A stretch of 64,000 nucleotides of DNA from Arsenophonus sp046530785. GTDB lineage: Bacteria; Pseudomonadota; Gammaproteobacteria; Enterobacterales; Enterobacteriaceae. Position 1 is the stretch's first letter. The number at the start of each line of letters is the position of its first letter. Of this stretch, positions 13,138 through 22,225 are shown piece after piece. A model generated the notes under the pieces. The model saw nothing but the letters and a program-made list of their open reading frames with translations. It was not told where the DNA came from and did not search any database. The position numbers were made by a program, and so were the translations under genes. The DNA lies in assembly GCA_046530785.1 (NCBI GenBank), contig JBHEQT010000009.1, forward strand, positions 1-64,000. Direction: 5' to 3'.

Positions 13138-13861
13138 CTGGGATTGAACATGATAAAAGGGAGTTTATCTTATTTTATTAAAAAATTAATAGTTGAATTT
13201 CAACAAAAGTCATTATTTTGAATAAAATTGATAAAAAGTAAAAATAGGGATAACGAAAATAAAAACATAAAAATAGTTTAATTAACTGATTTATTTTAAA
13301 AGATATCTAGTGAAAAAAATATTTTTTAATTCCTAGTATTTATATATATATAAATTTTACATATAAGATATAATTCATCTTTATGATCATATATATTCAT
13401 TTTATTATTTATTTTTTTTAAATGTAAAATAAATTCGATTTAATTTTTGATTATAATAAAAAGTAAATTGTGCTTAGTATCGTTTAATTTTTTCTTTAAT
13501 TTGGATATAAAACTAAATAAAGTTTCATCACTTTTTATAATTAAACGTTATATAGATTAAAAATGGTTTCTTTACACTTTATAAATAAAATATTGTTTGG
13601 TAGAATTTTTTTTGACGATATATTTTAAGATCCCATTATAATATTAAATGAATATTAGTTATGAGGATAAATTAAAGACGAGAATTTCTATTAAATTTCT
13701 TAATAATGAATTTTATTATCTGTTAAAATAACAGGAGCTGTTGAAAAATTAAATAATTCATTAATAATTGAATTATTTATTTCTACTGATGTTTTATTTA
13801 TTGCACTATTTTCATGGTTGCACTAGATTAATTGGTTTATTTTAATAATATAATATAAAAA
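13138..13861. other. intergenic region upstream of queA
   Basis: E. coli has proY, malZ and acpH here; none is recognisable. The last part reads open on both strands for about 35 codons (roughly 13700-13835), but I do not recognise either product. Two copies of TTGCACTA, at 13801 and 13818, lie shortly before queA; the second is 17 bp upstream of TTTAAT (13841), so it could be a weak promoter. Confidence 0.4.
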
Positions 13862-14923
13862 ATGCGTGTTTCTGATTTTTCTTTTAAATTACCTGATGAA
13901 TTAATAGCTCATTATCCTTTAGTCAAACGTAGTCAATGTAGATTACTTTCTTTAAACGGATCAACAGGTGAAATAGAACATTGTATTTTTACTGATATTC
14001 TTGATAAATTAGAATCAGGTGATCTTCTTATTTTCAATAATACGAAAGTTATACCGGCTCGCATTTATGGCCGCAAAATATCTGGCGGAAAAATTGAAGT
14101 ATTGGTTGAACGTATCTTAGATCCCCATCGGATTTTGGTACATATTCGTGCTTCTAAAGAACTTAAGGTAGGAAATGAATTATTACTAGGTGATAATGAA
14201 AATGTCAGAGCTATTATCTTGGTAAGACATAACACGCTATTTGAAATTAGTTTTCAGGATAAGAGAGATATCTTAGCTATATTAAATAATATTGGTCATA
14301 TTCCATTACCACCTTATATTACACGTTCTGATAACGAGATAGATAGAATATTTTATCAAACGGTTTACAGTAAACGATTTGGTGCAATTGCTTCCCCTAC
14401 TGCAGGATTGCATTTTGATGAATCATTATTAACTAAGCTTCATCAAAAAGGAGTAGCTATGGTTTTTGTGACACTTCATATTGGTTCCGGTACATTTCAA
14501 CCTGTTCGGGTAAAAAATATTTCTGAACATACTATGCATGCAGAATATGTTGAAGTATCGCAAGATGTTATTGATGCAATATTAACCTGCAAAGCGATAG
14601 GTAAGAGGGTTGTTGCAGTAGGAACAACTTCGATTCGATCTATAGAAAGCGCTGCTTTAGCGTGTAAGGAAAAAATTATTGCTCCCCTTTTTGATGATAC
14701 TAAAATTTTTATTTATCCAGGATTTAATTTTCAAATTGTTGATGCATTAATTACTAATTTTCATTTACCTGAGTCTACTTTGATTATGTTGGTATCTGCT
14801 TTTGCAGGTTATCAAAACACGATGAATGCTTATAAAAAAGCAATCGAAGAGAGGTATCGGTTTTTTAGTTATGGTGATGCCATGTTTGTTACACTTAATT
14901 CTGAAGGTAAAAATGAAAAATAG
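13862..14923 (+). CDS. queA: S-adenosylmethionine:tRNA ribosyltransferase-isomerase QueA
   Basis: Adds the ribosyl moiety of S-adenosylmethionine to 7-aminomethyl-7-deazaguanine in tRNA, giving epoxyqueuosine at the wobble position of the Asp, Asn, His and Tyr tRNAs. The 353 residues compare with 356 in E. coli. Conserved blocks are NNTKVIPAR (59-67), ASPTAGLHF (177-185) and TNFHLPESTLIM near the C-terminus. The ATG at 13862 gives the family N-terminus MRVSDFSFKLP, but the bases just before it are almost all A and T and hold no Shine-Dalgarno sequence. It is the first gene of queA-tgt-yajC-secD-secF, the enterobacterial order. An 18-nt palindrome (AATAGCTAATTAGCTATT, 14919-14936) overlaps its stop codon. 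Confidence 0.97.
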   Translation: MRVSDFSFKLPDELIAHYPLVKRSQCRLLSLNGSTGEIEHCIFTDILDKLESGDLLIFNNTKVIPARIYGRKISGGKIEVLVERILDPHRILVHIRASKELKVGNELLLGDNENVRAIILVRHNTLFEISFQDKRDILAILNNIGHIPLPPYITRSDNEIDRIFYQTVYSKRFGAIASPTAGLHFDESLLTKLHQKGVAMVFVTLHIGSGTFQPVRVKNISEHTMHAEYVEVSQDVIDAILTCKAIGKRVVAVGTTSIRSIESAALACKEKIIAPLFDDTKIFIYPGFNFQIVDALITNFHLPESTLIMLVSAFAGYQNTMNAYKKAIEERYRFFSYGDAMFVTLNSEGKNEK

Positions 14924-15022
14924 CTAATTAGCTATTAATTATTAATTTTATATCAATAAGTTATTTAACTAAATAGGTAAATAATACAATCGGATTATTT
15001 TTCTGATCCTGGTAGAGACAAA

Positions 15023-16132
15023 ATGAAATATGAGTTAAAAAACCAAGACGGTCAAGCTCGTCGTGGACAATTGATTTTTGATCGTGGTATTGTAGAAACA
15101 CCTGTTTTTATGCCGGTTGCTACTTATGGAACAGTAAAAGGTATGACACCGGAAGAAGTTAAACAAACTGGAACACAAATTCTCTTAGGAAATACTTTTC
15201 ATTTATGGTTACGCCCTGGAGAAGACATAATAAAATCACACGGTGATTTACATAATTTTATGCAATGGAAAGAACCAATTCTAACTGACTCAGGTGGATT
15301 TCAAGTTTTTAGTCTCGGTGCAATACGAAAAATTAAAGAAGAGGGAGTTTATTTTCGTCATCCAATTAATGGCGAAAGAGTTTTTTTTAACCCTGAAAAA
15401 TCAATGGAAATTCAGAACGATCTTGGTTCAGATATTATTATGGTTTTTGATGAATGCACACCTTCTCCAGTAGATTGGGATTATGCAAAAAAATCGATGG
15501 AAATGTCTCTACGTTGGGCAAAAAGAAGTCGTCAACGATTTGATGAGTTAACTAATAAAAATGCTATTTTTGGTATTATTCATGGAAATATTTACGAAGA
15601 TTTACGTGATCTTTCAGTAAAAGGATTACTTGAAATTGGTTTTGATGGTTATGCTGTTGGTGGTTTAGCCGTAGGAGAACCTAAAGAGGATATGAATCGT
15701 ATTTTAACTCATACTTGTTCACAAATTCCTAAGAATAAACCACGTTATTTAATGGGAGTCGGTAAACCAGAAGATCTTATTGAAGGTGTTTATCGAGGAA
15801 TTGATATGTTTGATTGTGTAATGCCAACCCGTAATGCACGAAATGGACATTTATTTGTCACTGAAGGCGTAATTAAAATTCGTAATGCTAAATATAAATT
15901 TGATACTTCGCCGCTAGATCCCTATTGTGATTGCTATACTTGCTCTAACTATAGCCGTGCTTATTTACATCATCTTGATAAATGTAAAGAAATTCTTGGT
16001 TCAAGACTTAATACATTACATAATTTACGTTATTATCATCGTCTAATGAATGAAATTCGACAAGCAATTGAAAAAGATAAATTTGAAGCTTTTTCTGTAG
16101 AATTTTATCGACAGATAAATAAATTCTATTAG
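15023..16132 (+). CDS. tgt: tRNA-guanine transglycosylase Tgt
   Basis: Exchanges the wobble guanine of GUN-anticodon tRNAs for preQ1, the step before QueA. The length is 369 residues (375 in E. coli; the tail is slightly short). The catalytic aspartates are present, Asp89 in TDSGGFQVFS and Asp264 in DMFDCVMPTRNARNGH, as are the zinc ligands Cys302, Cys304, Cys307 and His333. It starts 99 nt after queA with a weak purine-rich ribosome site (GGTAGAG). With tgt and queA both whole, queuosine modification appears to be kept. The genes that make preQ1 are not in the window, so the base may come from elsewhere in the genome or from the host. Confidence 0.98.
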   Translation: MKYELKNQDGQARRGQLIFDRGIVETPVFMPVATYGTVKGMTPEEVKQTGTQILLGNTFHLWLRPGEDIIKSHGDLHNFMQWKEPILTDSGGFQVFSLGAIRKIKEEGVYFRHPINGERVFFNPEKSMEIQNDLGSDIIMVFDECTPSPVDWDYAKKSMEMSLRWAKRSRQRFDELTNKNAIFGIIHGNIYEDLRDLSVKGLLEIGFDGYAVGGLAVGEPKEDMNRILTHTCSQIPKNKPRYLMGVGKPEDLIEGVYRGIDMFDCVMPTRNARNGHLFVTEGVIKIRNAKYKFDTSPLDPYCDCYTCSNYSRAYLHHLDKCKEILGSRLNTLHNLRYYHRLMNEIRQAIEKDKFEAFSVEFYRQINKFY

Positions 16133-16154
16133 TCAATATAACGAGGAAATTTAA

Positions 16155-16490
16155 ATGAATTTTTTTATTTCTGAAAAGATTACTTTAGCAGGTAGTCAAG
16201 CGCAAGTAGGAAACCCATATTCTTTAGTTATCATGTTGATTATTTTCGGATTAATTTTTTATTTTATAATTTTACGCCCACAACAAAAGAGAGCTAAAGA
16301 GCATAAAAAATTAATGGATTCTATTTCTAAAGGTGATGAAGTATTAACAACTGGTGGATTAATTGGGCGTGTTACCAAAGTATCTGAAACAGGTTGCATT
16401 ATTGTTGCATTAAATGAGACAAATGAAGTAAGGATTAAACGTGATTTTGTTACTGCTATACTACCAAAAGGTACAATGAAATCTATTTAA
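16155..16490 (+). CDS. yajC: Sec translocon accessory protein YajC
   Basis: Small inner-membrane subunit of the SecDF-YajC complex, which assists SecYEG. The 111 residues match E. coli (110). One membrane segment spans about residues 22-41 and is followed by RPQQKRAKEHKK and a basic cytoplasmic domain with the GDEVLTTGGLIGRV motif. It starts 22 nt after tgt behind a clear GAGGAAA ribosome site and precedes secD by 26 nt, in the usual order. Confidence 0.97.
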   Translation: MNFFISEKITLAGSQAQVGNPYSLVIMLIIFGLIFYFIILRPQQKRAKEHKKLMDSISKGDEVLTTGGLIGRVTKVSETGCIIVALNETNEVRIKRDFVTAILPKGTMKSI

Positions 16491-16516
16491 TTTTAATTTT
16501 CCAGAAGGAAATTACC

Positions 16517-18364
16517 ATGCTAAATTATTATCCTTTATGGAAGTATTTTATGTTGATCGCTGCATTGTTCATCGGTCTTTTTTATGCTCTTCCAAATCTT
16601 TATGGAGAAGATCCAGCTATTCAGATTACTGGTATGAGAGGAACTTCTGCTAATGAGCAAGTTTTAAATAAAGTTTATAATATTTTAAAGAAAGAAAAAA
16701 TTGAAAGTAAATCAATCGTATTAAGAAATGGTATAATTATTATTCGTTTTAATAATCCAGATATCCAGTTGTATGCACGAGAAATATTACTTGCAAGTTT
16801 AAGAGAAGAATACATTATTGCGTTAAATTTAGAACCTTCTACCCCTTATTGGTTAAGGGTTTTGGGGGGTAAACCAATGAAATTGGGATTAGATTTGCGT
16901 GGTGGTGTTCACTTTTTAATATATGTGGATATAGAAACGGCGTTAAATAAATTACAAGAGCAGAATATGTATAATCTACGAAGTGATTTACGTAAAAAAG
17001 GAATAGGATATTCAGGTATACGCAAGATAGATAATTACGGTATTGAAATTCGTTTTTATGACGATATTGAACTTTCAAAAGTGGAATCTTATTTAAAACT
17101 TCGTTATTTTGATTTATTTTTTTCTGCTCCCAAAAAAAATATATTAACAGCAGTAATGACAGATGAGAGAATCCGTCAAGTTCGTAGTTATTCAGTATTA
17201 CAAAATATTAATATTATTCGTAATCGTGTTAACCAATTAGGTATTGCTGAACCATTGGTACAGCAACAGGGGACTGATCGCATTGTCGTTGAATTACCTG
17301 GTATTCAAGATACAGTAAGAGCAAAAGAGATTCTCGGAGCAACTGCAACTTTAGAATTTCGATTAGTTAATATAAATATAGAAAATTCTTCTATTCAAAA
17401 AGGGCATATTCCTGGAGATTCTGAAATAAAATATACTCGTAATGGTAAGCCTATTGTTCTTTATAAACGCGTTATTTTAAAGGGAGATCATATTATTGAT
17501 TCAAGATTCAGTTTGGATGAAATAGGAAAACCACAAGTAAATATTACTCTAGATAGAGCTGGTGGTTCTATTATGTTTGATTTTACCCGTAATAATCAAG
17601 ATAAATTAATGGCAACCTTATTTGTTGAATATAAAAATAGTAGACAAAATGATTCTAATGGTCATACTATTTTAGTAAAAGATGAAAAGGTTATTAATGT
17701 AGCAAAAATTTCCTCTCTTTTTACTAATAAATTTCGTATTACCGGTATTACTAGTTCAACAGAAGCTCGTCAATTATCATTATTATTGCGTGCTGGAACA
17801 TTGATTGCACCTATTCAAATTATTGAAGAACATACTATTGGACCAACATTAGGGGTGAAAAATATTGAGCAAGGAATAAAAGCATCATTAGCCGGTTTTC
17901 TAGTTTCAGTATTATTTATGATAATTTATTATCGTCAGTTTGGTCTGATTGCTAGTTCCGCATTGTTAGTTAATTTGATCCTTATCGTTGGGATTATGTC
18001 TTTATTACCAGGAGCCACATTAACTATGCCAGGAATCGCTGGTATTATCTTGACGCTTACTGTTGCTGTTGATGCTAATGTATTAATTAATGAACGCATT
18101 AAAGAAGAATTAAAGAATGGTCGTACTGTACAAAAATCGATAGATGAAGGTTATAAGGGTGCATTTTCTAGTATACTAGACGCGAATTTGACAACCCTGA
18201 TTACGGCAATCATTTTATATACGATAGGCACCAGTTCAATTAGGGGTTTTGCTATTACTACAATAATTGGTATTGCTACTTCTATGTTTACTGCAATTAT
18301 AGGAACACGTGCTATCGTAAATTTATTATATGGTACTAAACATATTAAAAAATTGCCTATTTAA
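16517..18364 (+). CDS. secD: protein-export membrane protein SecD
   Basis: Uses the proton motive force to pull secreted proteins out of SecYEG on the periplasmic side. The 615 residues equal E. coli SecD. Visible are an N-terminal membrane anchor (about 9-27), the conserved GLDLRGG motif (124-130), a large periplasmic P1 region, and a C-terminal block of five membrane helices that includes AVDANVLINERIKEEL. The start ATG has an AAGGAA ribosome site 7-8 nt upstream. secF follows after 11 nt, so the pair is surely cotranscribed. Confidence 0.98.
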   Translation: MLNYYPLWKYFMLIAALFIGLFYALPNLYGEDPAIQITGMRGTSANEQVLNKVYNILKKEKIESKSIVLRNGIIIIRFNNPDIQLYAREILLASLREEYIIALNLEPSTPYWLRVLGGKPMKLGLDLRGGVHFLIYVDIETALNKLQEQNMYNLRSDLRKKGIGYSGIRKIDNYGIEIRFYDDIELSKVESYLKLRYFDLFFSAPKKNILTAVMTDERIRQVRSYSVLQNINIIRNRVNQLGIAEPLVQQQGTDRIVVELPGIQDTVRAKEILGATATLEFRLVNINIENSSIQKGHIPGDSEIKYTRNGKPIVLYKRVILKGDHIIDSRFSLDEIGKPQVNITLDRAGGSIMFDFTRNNQDKLMATLFVEYKNSRQNDSNGHTILVKDEKVINVAKISSLFTNKFRITGITSSTEARQLSLLLRAGTLIAPIQIIEEHTIGPTLGVKNIEQGIKASLAGFLVSVLFMIIYYRQFGLIASSALLVNLILIVGIMSLLPGATLTMPGIAGIILTLTVAVDANVLINERIKEELKNGRTVQKSIDEGYKGAFSSILDANLTTLITAIILYTIGTSSIRGFAITTIIGIATSMFTAIIGTRAIVNLLYGTKHIKKLPI

Positions 18365-18375
18365 GGATCGTAATC

Positions 18376-19302
18376 GTGGCAGAAAATTACAGAATAGAAC
18401 AGTTAAATTATGGTCGTAAAGTTATCAACTTTATGCGTTGGGATTATATAGCATTTTCTATTTCAATTGCTTTATTTATTGTTTCTGTTATGGTTTTTTT
18501 CTTAAAAGATTTTAACTGGGGATTAGATTTTACTGGTGGAACTATTATTGAGATTAATTTTAGTCAACCTGTAAATATTGAAAAGATTAGGGATACTTTA
18601 AATAGGAATGGTTATCAAGATGCAGTAATACAAAAATTCGGTAGTAGCAAAAATATTATGATCCGGTTGTCTCCTAGTAAAGGAATGAAAAATCAAGAAA
18701 CCGGTAAAACTATTACTTCAATCATTAATAAAGAAGTTGATGATCTAGCAACAATTAAGCGTGTTGAATTTGTAGGGCCGAGTGTAGGTATTGAATTAGC
18801 TCAAACCGGAGCACTTGCACTTTTAGTTGCTTTAATCTGTATTTTAATTTATATTGGTATTCGTTTTGAATGGCATTTGGCAGCCGGTACAGTAATATCA
18901 TTAGCTCATGATGTAGTTATTACATTAGGTATTGTTTTGTTTTTTCAAATCGAAGTTGATATGACTATAGTTGCTTCATTGATGTCAGTTATCGGTTATT
19001 CATTAAATGATAGCATCGTTATTTTTGATCGTATTCGTGAAAATTTTTATAAGATCCGTCGAGGTACATCTTACGAAATAATAAATATTTCATTGACGCA
19101 AACAATAAGTCGTACCATTATTACATCAGGGAGTTCTTTATTAGTATTATTGATGCTCTATCTTTTTGGAGGGTTAATATTAAAAGGATTTTCAGTAGTT
19201 ATGTTAATTGGTGTAACAATTGGAACTATTTCTTCAATTTATGTTGCTTCTGCTTTAGCATTAAAAATGGGAATGAAACGAAAGCATTTTAATATCTCCT
19301 GA
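18376..19302 (+). CDS. secF: protein-export membrane protein SecF
   Basis: Partner of SecD. The 308 residues compare with 323 in E. coli; the missing part is the charged C-terminal tail. The start is GTG, as in E. coli secF, with AAGGA upstream. Key segments are FTGGT (52-56), FVGPSVG before the membrane domain, and VIGYSLNDSIVIFDRIREN in helix 4. The last gene of the queA-tgt-yajC-secDF unit, it is followed by a strong terminator. Confidence 0.97.
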   Translation: MAENYRIEQLNYGRKVINFMRWDYIAFSISIALFIVSVMVFFLKDFNWGLDFTGGTIIEINFSQPVNIEKIRDTLNRNGYQDAVIQKFGSSKNIMIRLSPSKGMKNQETGKTITSIINKEVDDLATIKRVEFVGPSVGIELAQTGALALLVALICILIYIGIRFEWHLAAGTVISLAHDVVITLGIVLFFQIEVDMTIVASLMSVIGYSLNDSIVIFDRIRENFYKIRRGTSYEIINISLTQTISRTIITSGSSLLVLLMLYLFGGLILKGFSVVMLIGVTIGTISSIYVASALALKMGMKRKHFNIS

Positions 19303-19364
19303 ACTTTAAAAGAGGAAACAGATCAATATTCTCTATTATTTTAAAGAAATAGTTTTATTAACGC

Positions 19365-19398
19365 AAACCCTGTTAGATTGCGCTACCAGGGTTTTTTT
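19365..19398 (+). terminator. rho-independent terminator after secF
   Basis: AAACCCTG (19365-19372) pairs with CAGGGTTT (19387-19394) and a run of T residues follows to 19398. It closes the queA-secF operon and separates it from nrdR. Confidence 0.85.
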
Positions 19399-19449
19399 AT
19401 TGATATCTTAGTTAAAATCGAAAAACAGGACTTTAAATTAGGAAGTTTT

Positions 19450-19899
19450 ATGCATTGTCCATTTTGCACCGCTCTAGATACTAAAGTGATTGATTCACGT
19501 ATGATTGGCAATGGTTTGCAAGTTCGTCGTCGTAGGCAATGTCTTGAATGTCATGAACGTTTTACCACTTTTGAGGTGGCTGAATTAATTATACCTTTTG
19601 TGGTAAAAAGAGATGATATACGTGAGTTATTTGATGAACATAAACTTAGACGAGGTATGCAAAAAGCATTAGAAAAACGTCCGGTAAGCTCTAATAATTT
19701 AGAAACAGCTATTAATAATATAAAATCACAACTTCGAGCAGTTGGAGAGAAAGAAATTCCAGCAAAGATGATCGGAAAAATTGTTATGGAGGAATTAAAA
19801 AAAATGGATAAAATTGCTTATATACGTTTTGCTTCAGTATATTATAGTTTTGAAGATATTTGTGAATTTGGAAAAGAAATTGCTAACTTACAGGATTAA
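19450..19899 (+). CDS. nrdR: ribonucleotide reductase transcriptional repressor NrdR
   Basis: Zinc-ribbon and ATP-cone repressor that senses ATP/dATP and represses nrd operons. The frame is open further upstream, but the start at 19450 is right: it gives exactly 149 residues as in E. coli, begins MHCPFC and has TAGGAAG as a ribosome site. The zinc ligands are Cys3, Cys6, Cys31 and Cys34, with the DNA-binding RRRRQC segment between; the ATP-cone starts near residue 49 (FVVKRDDIRELF). ribD follows after 8 nt. A strongly reduced genome keeping this regulator is notable. No NrdR box was found in the window. Confidence 0.97.
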   Translation: MHCPFCTALDTKVIDSRMIGNGLQVRRRRQCLECHERFTTFEVAELIIPFVVKRDDIRELFDEHKLRRGMQKALEKRPVSSNNLETAINNIKSQLRAVGEKEIPAKMIGKIVMEELKKMDKIAYIRFASVYYSFEDICEFGKEIANLQD

Positions 19900-19907
19900 T
19901 AATAAAA

Positions 19908-21017
19908 ATGATCTCGTTTGATAAACAGTTTATGAGGCGCGCATTATTACTAGCAAGACAAGGACGATTTACTGCTTCACCTAACCCAAATGTAGGTTGT
20001 GTTATTGTAAAAGATAGTGAAGTTGTAGGTGAAGGGTTTCATTCCAAAGCAGGCGAAGCACATGCTGAGATTCATGCTTTACAAATAGCTGGTAAAAAAG
20101 CTAATGGGGCGATCGCTTATATTACATTAGAACCATGTAATTATTATGGTAAAACACCTCCTTGTACAGATGCATTAATCAGTGCAGGTATTAGGCGTGT
20201 TGTTGTAGGGATGAAAGATCCAAATCCTCAAGTTTCAGGACGTGGTTTAATTAAGCTACAGCAAGCTGGTATAGAAGTAATGCATGGTTTATTAATGAAC
20301 GAAGCTGAGAAAATAAATAAAGGATTCATAAAAAGAATGCGAACTGGATTTCCTTATGTACAACTTAAATTAGCAGCATCACTTGATGGAAAGATAGCTC
20401 TTGCATCAGGTGAAAGTAAATGGATCACTTCACAATTAGCTCGACAAGATGTACAAAATTTCAGAGCTAAGGCGAGTGCAATATTAACTACTAGTACTAC
20501 TGTTTTAATTGATAATCCTTCTTTGAATGTTCGTTGGGAAGATTTTTCTCCTAAACTACAAAATATTTATCATAAGGATCAGATCCGACAGCCAGTAAGA
20601 ATTGTTTTAGATCGTCGTAATCAGGTAAATCCAGAACATTTTATTACAAAACTAGATGGTGAATGTTGGCTTATTCGTCCTAATCCTATACCTCAAAATT
20701 GGTTTAATCATGTTGAACAAATAACAATCCCAACCTATAAAAAAAGAATTGATTTAATTTTTTTTATGATACAAATGGCTAAACGTAACATTAATTCAAT
20801 TTTGGTAGAGAGTGGACCCACACTTTCCGGATCTTTGTTGACATTGAGGTTAATTGATGAATTAATTGTTTATATTTCTCCTAAAATTTTAGGAGAAAAA
20901 GCTAAAGGATTAATTAATATTCAAGAATTACAAAAATTAAAAGATGCACCGGCATTTAAATTTATTAATAATAAATTTATTGGAACTGATTTACGTTTAA
21001 TTCTTCGCCCGTTATGA
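19908..21017 (+). CDS. ribD: bifunctional riboflavin deaminase/reductase RibD
   Basis: Deaminates the pyrimidine product of GTP cyclohydrolase II and then reduces its ribosyl group, steps 2 and 3 of riboflavin synthesis. The 369 residues match E. coli (367). The N-terminal deaminase has the zinc site HAE (52-54) with Cys77 and Cys86 in EPCNYYGKTPPC; the C-terminal reductase starts near 150 (LKLAASLDGKIALASGESKW). The N-Y pair replaces the usual Ser-His in the zinc loop but is not a ligand. No Shine-Dalgarno sequence precedes the ATG, so translation may be coupled to nrdR, 8 nt upstream. Confidence 0.97.
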   Translation: MISFDKQFMRRALLLARQGRFTASPNPNVGCVIVKDSEVVGEGFHSKAGEAHAEIHALQIAGKKANGAIAYITLEPCNYYGKTPPCTDALISAGIRRVVVGMKDPNPQVSGRGLIKLQQAGIEVMHGLLMNEAEKINKGFIKRMRTGFPYVQLKLAASLDGKIALASGESKWITSQLARQDVQNFRAKASAILTTSTTVLIDNPSLNVRWEDFSPKLQNIYHKDQIRQPVRIVLDRRNQVNPEHFITKLDGECWLIRPNPIPQNWFNHVEQITIPTYKKRIDLIFFMIQMAKRNINSILVESGPTLSGSLLTLRLIDELIVYISPKILGEKAKGLINIQELQKLKDAPAFKFINNKFIGTDLRLILRPL

Positions 21018-21213
21018 TAACATCTTTTATTGGGATGGTAACTTAAATATAGAAGTAGTAATGCACTTTAAATAAAATATCAATTTTAATTGATTCAATT
21101 TAATGTTTATAATAATTATTATAAAGTTACTTAAATTTAGAAGCGGGGAAGTATATAAAAGAAGTATGGTAGAGATTTAATCTCTATAGAGAAAATAGAT
21201 ATTAAGGAAGTCT
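21018..21213 (+). other. 196-nt spacer between ribD and ribE with a leader palindrome
   Basis: These two genes are almost adjacent in enteric relatives. The spacer holds no gene. Near its end, TAGAGATT-T-AATCTCTA (21170-21186) is a 17-nt inverted repeat that ends 27 nt before the ribE ATG; it overlaps a second palindrome, TCTCTATAGAGA (21181-21192). No T tract follows. Confidence 0.4.
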
Positions 21214-21684
21214 ATGAACATAATAAAAGGTAGTGTAGCAGCACCAAGATCTCGTATAGCGATTGTTGCTGCACGTTTTAATAATTTTATCAGCAATAGA
21301 TTGTTAGAAGGCGCTATTGATACTTTGGAGCGTATCGGTCAAGTTGTAACAGAAAATATTACTGTAGTTTGGGTGCCTGGTGCTTATGAACTGCCTTTGA
21401 TTATTAAGACATTAGTAGAAATGAAAAAATATGATGCAATCGTTGCGCTTGCTACCATTATACGTGGTGAAACTCCACATTTTGAATATCTTTCCTCTGA
21501 ATGTAGTGCAGGACTTTCTAATGTCTCAATGAGAAGTAATATTCCAGTTGCATTTGGGATATTAACTACAAACAATATTGAGCAGGCCATTGAGCGAGCA
21601 GGTACGAAAGCAGGGAATAAAGGTGTTGATGCTGCATTAGCTGCATTAGAAATGATTAATATAATTCACCTCATTAAAGGGTAA
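21214..21684 (+). CDS. ribE: 6,7-dimethyl-8-ribityllumazine synthase
   Basis: Condenses the RibD-pathway pyrimidine with dihydroxybutanone phosphate to give the last riboflavin precursor; it forms an icosahedral shell in the family. The 156 residues equal E. coli. Signatures are ARFNNFI (20-26), VPGAYELP (54-61) and the catalytic His89 in RGETPHF. The gene has an AAGGAAG ribosome site and is followed by nusB after 18 nt. This is the gene called ribE or ribH depending on the nomenclature. Confidence 0.97.
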   Translation: MNIIKGSVAAPRSRIAIVAARFNNFISNRLLEGAIDTLERIGQVVTENITVVWVPGAYELPLIIKTLVEMKKYDAIVALATIIRGETPHFEYLSSECSAGLSNVSMRSNIPVAFGILTTNNIEQAIERAGTKAGNKGVDAALAALEMINIIHLIKG

Positions 21685-21702
21685 TTTATTTAAGAGGATT
21701 TT

Positions 21703-22116
21703 ATGAAACCTGCTGCTCGTCATCGTGCACGTGAATGTATTGTTCAGGCGATTTATTCTTGGCAATTATCTGGTAATAATATTTTTAATTTTGAAATAGA
21801 TTTTTTATCTCATCAGGAGATATCTAATGTTGATATGATTTACTTCCGTGAACTTCTTACCGGAATTTCAAATAATTTATCAAAATTAGATGAAAAAATG
21901 GTTCCTTACCTTTCTCGACAACTTTGTGAGATAGGAGAAGTAGAGAAAGCTGTTTTACGTTTAGCGATGTTTGAACTTTGTTATCGTAATGATATACCTT
22001 ATAAAGTTGTTATTAATGAAGCGGTTGAATTATCAAAAATTTTTGGAACAGAGGAGAGTTATAGATTTATTAATGGTGTACTAGATAAAATTGTTTTTAC
22101 TATGGGCAAGAAATAA
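21703..22116 (+). CDS. nusB: transcription antitermination factor NusB
   Basis: Binds boxA RNA with NusE (ribosomal protein S10) in rRNA antitermination. The 137 residues compare with 139 in E. coli. The arginine-rich start MKPAARHRARECIVQAIYSW and the C-terminal motif INEAVELSKIFG are conserved. The ribosome site is AAGAGGA. The decayed thiL follows after about 110 nt, the E. coli order. Confidence 0.97.
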   Translation: MKPAARHRARECIVQAIYSWQLSGNNIFNFEIDFLSHQEISNVDMIYFRELLTGISNNLSKLDEKMVPYLSRQLCEIGEVEKAVLRLAMFELCYRNDIPYKVVINEAVELSKIFGTEESYRFINGVLDKIVFTMGKK

Positions 22117-22225
22117 TGTTGTTTAAGTTGTTTCGAATAATTCGATGTTTATTTTAAAAAAGTGATATGTGATCAAACTATAAAAAATCAGAATATAAGT
22201 ATATTGTGGAATAATATTACGGTTT

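Noticed and set aside
21170..21192. Alternating hairpins (TAGAGA, TCTCTA, TAGAGA) as an attenuator before ribE
   Set aside because: The second pairing would have no loop and cannot form as an RNA hairpin, and no T tract follows.
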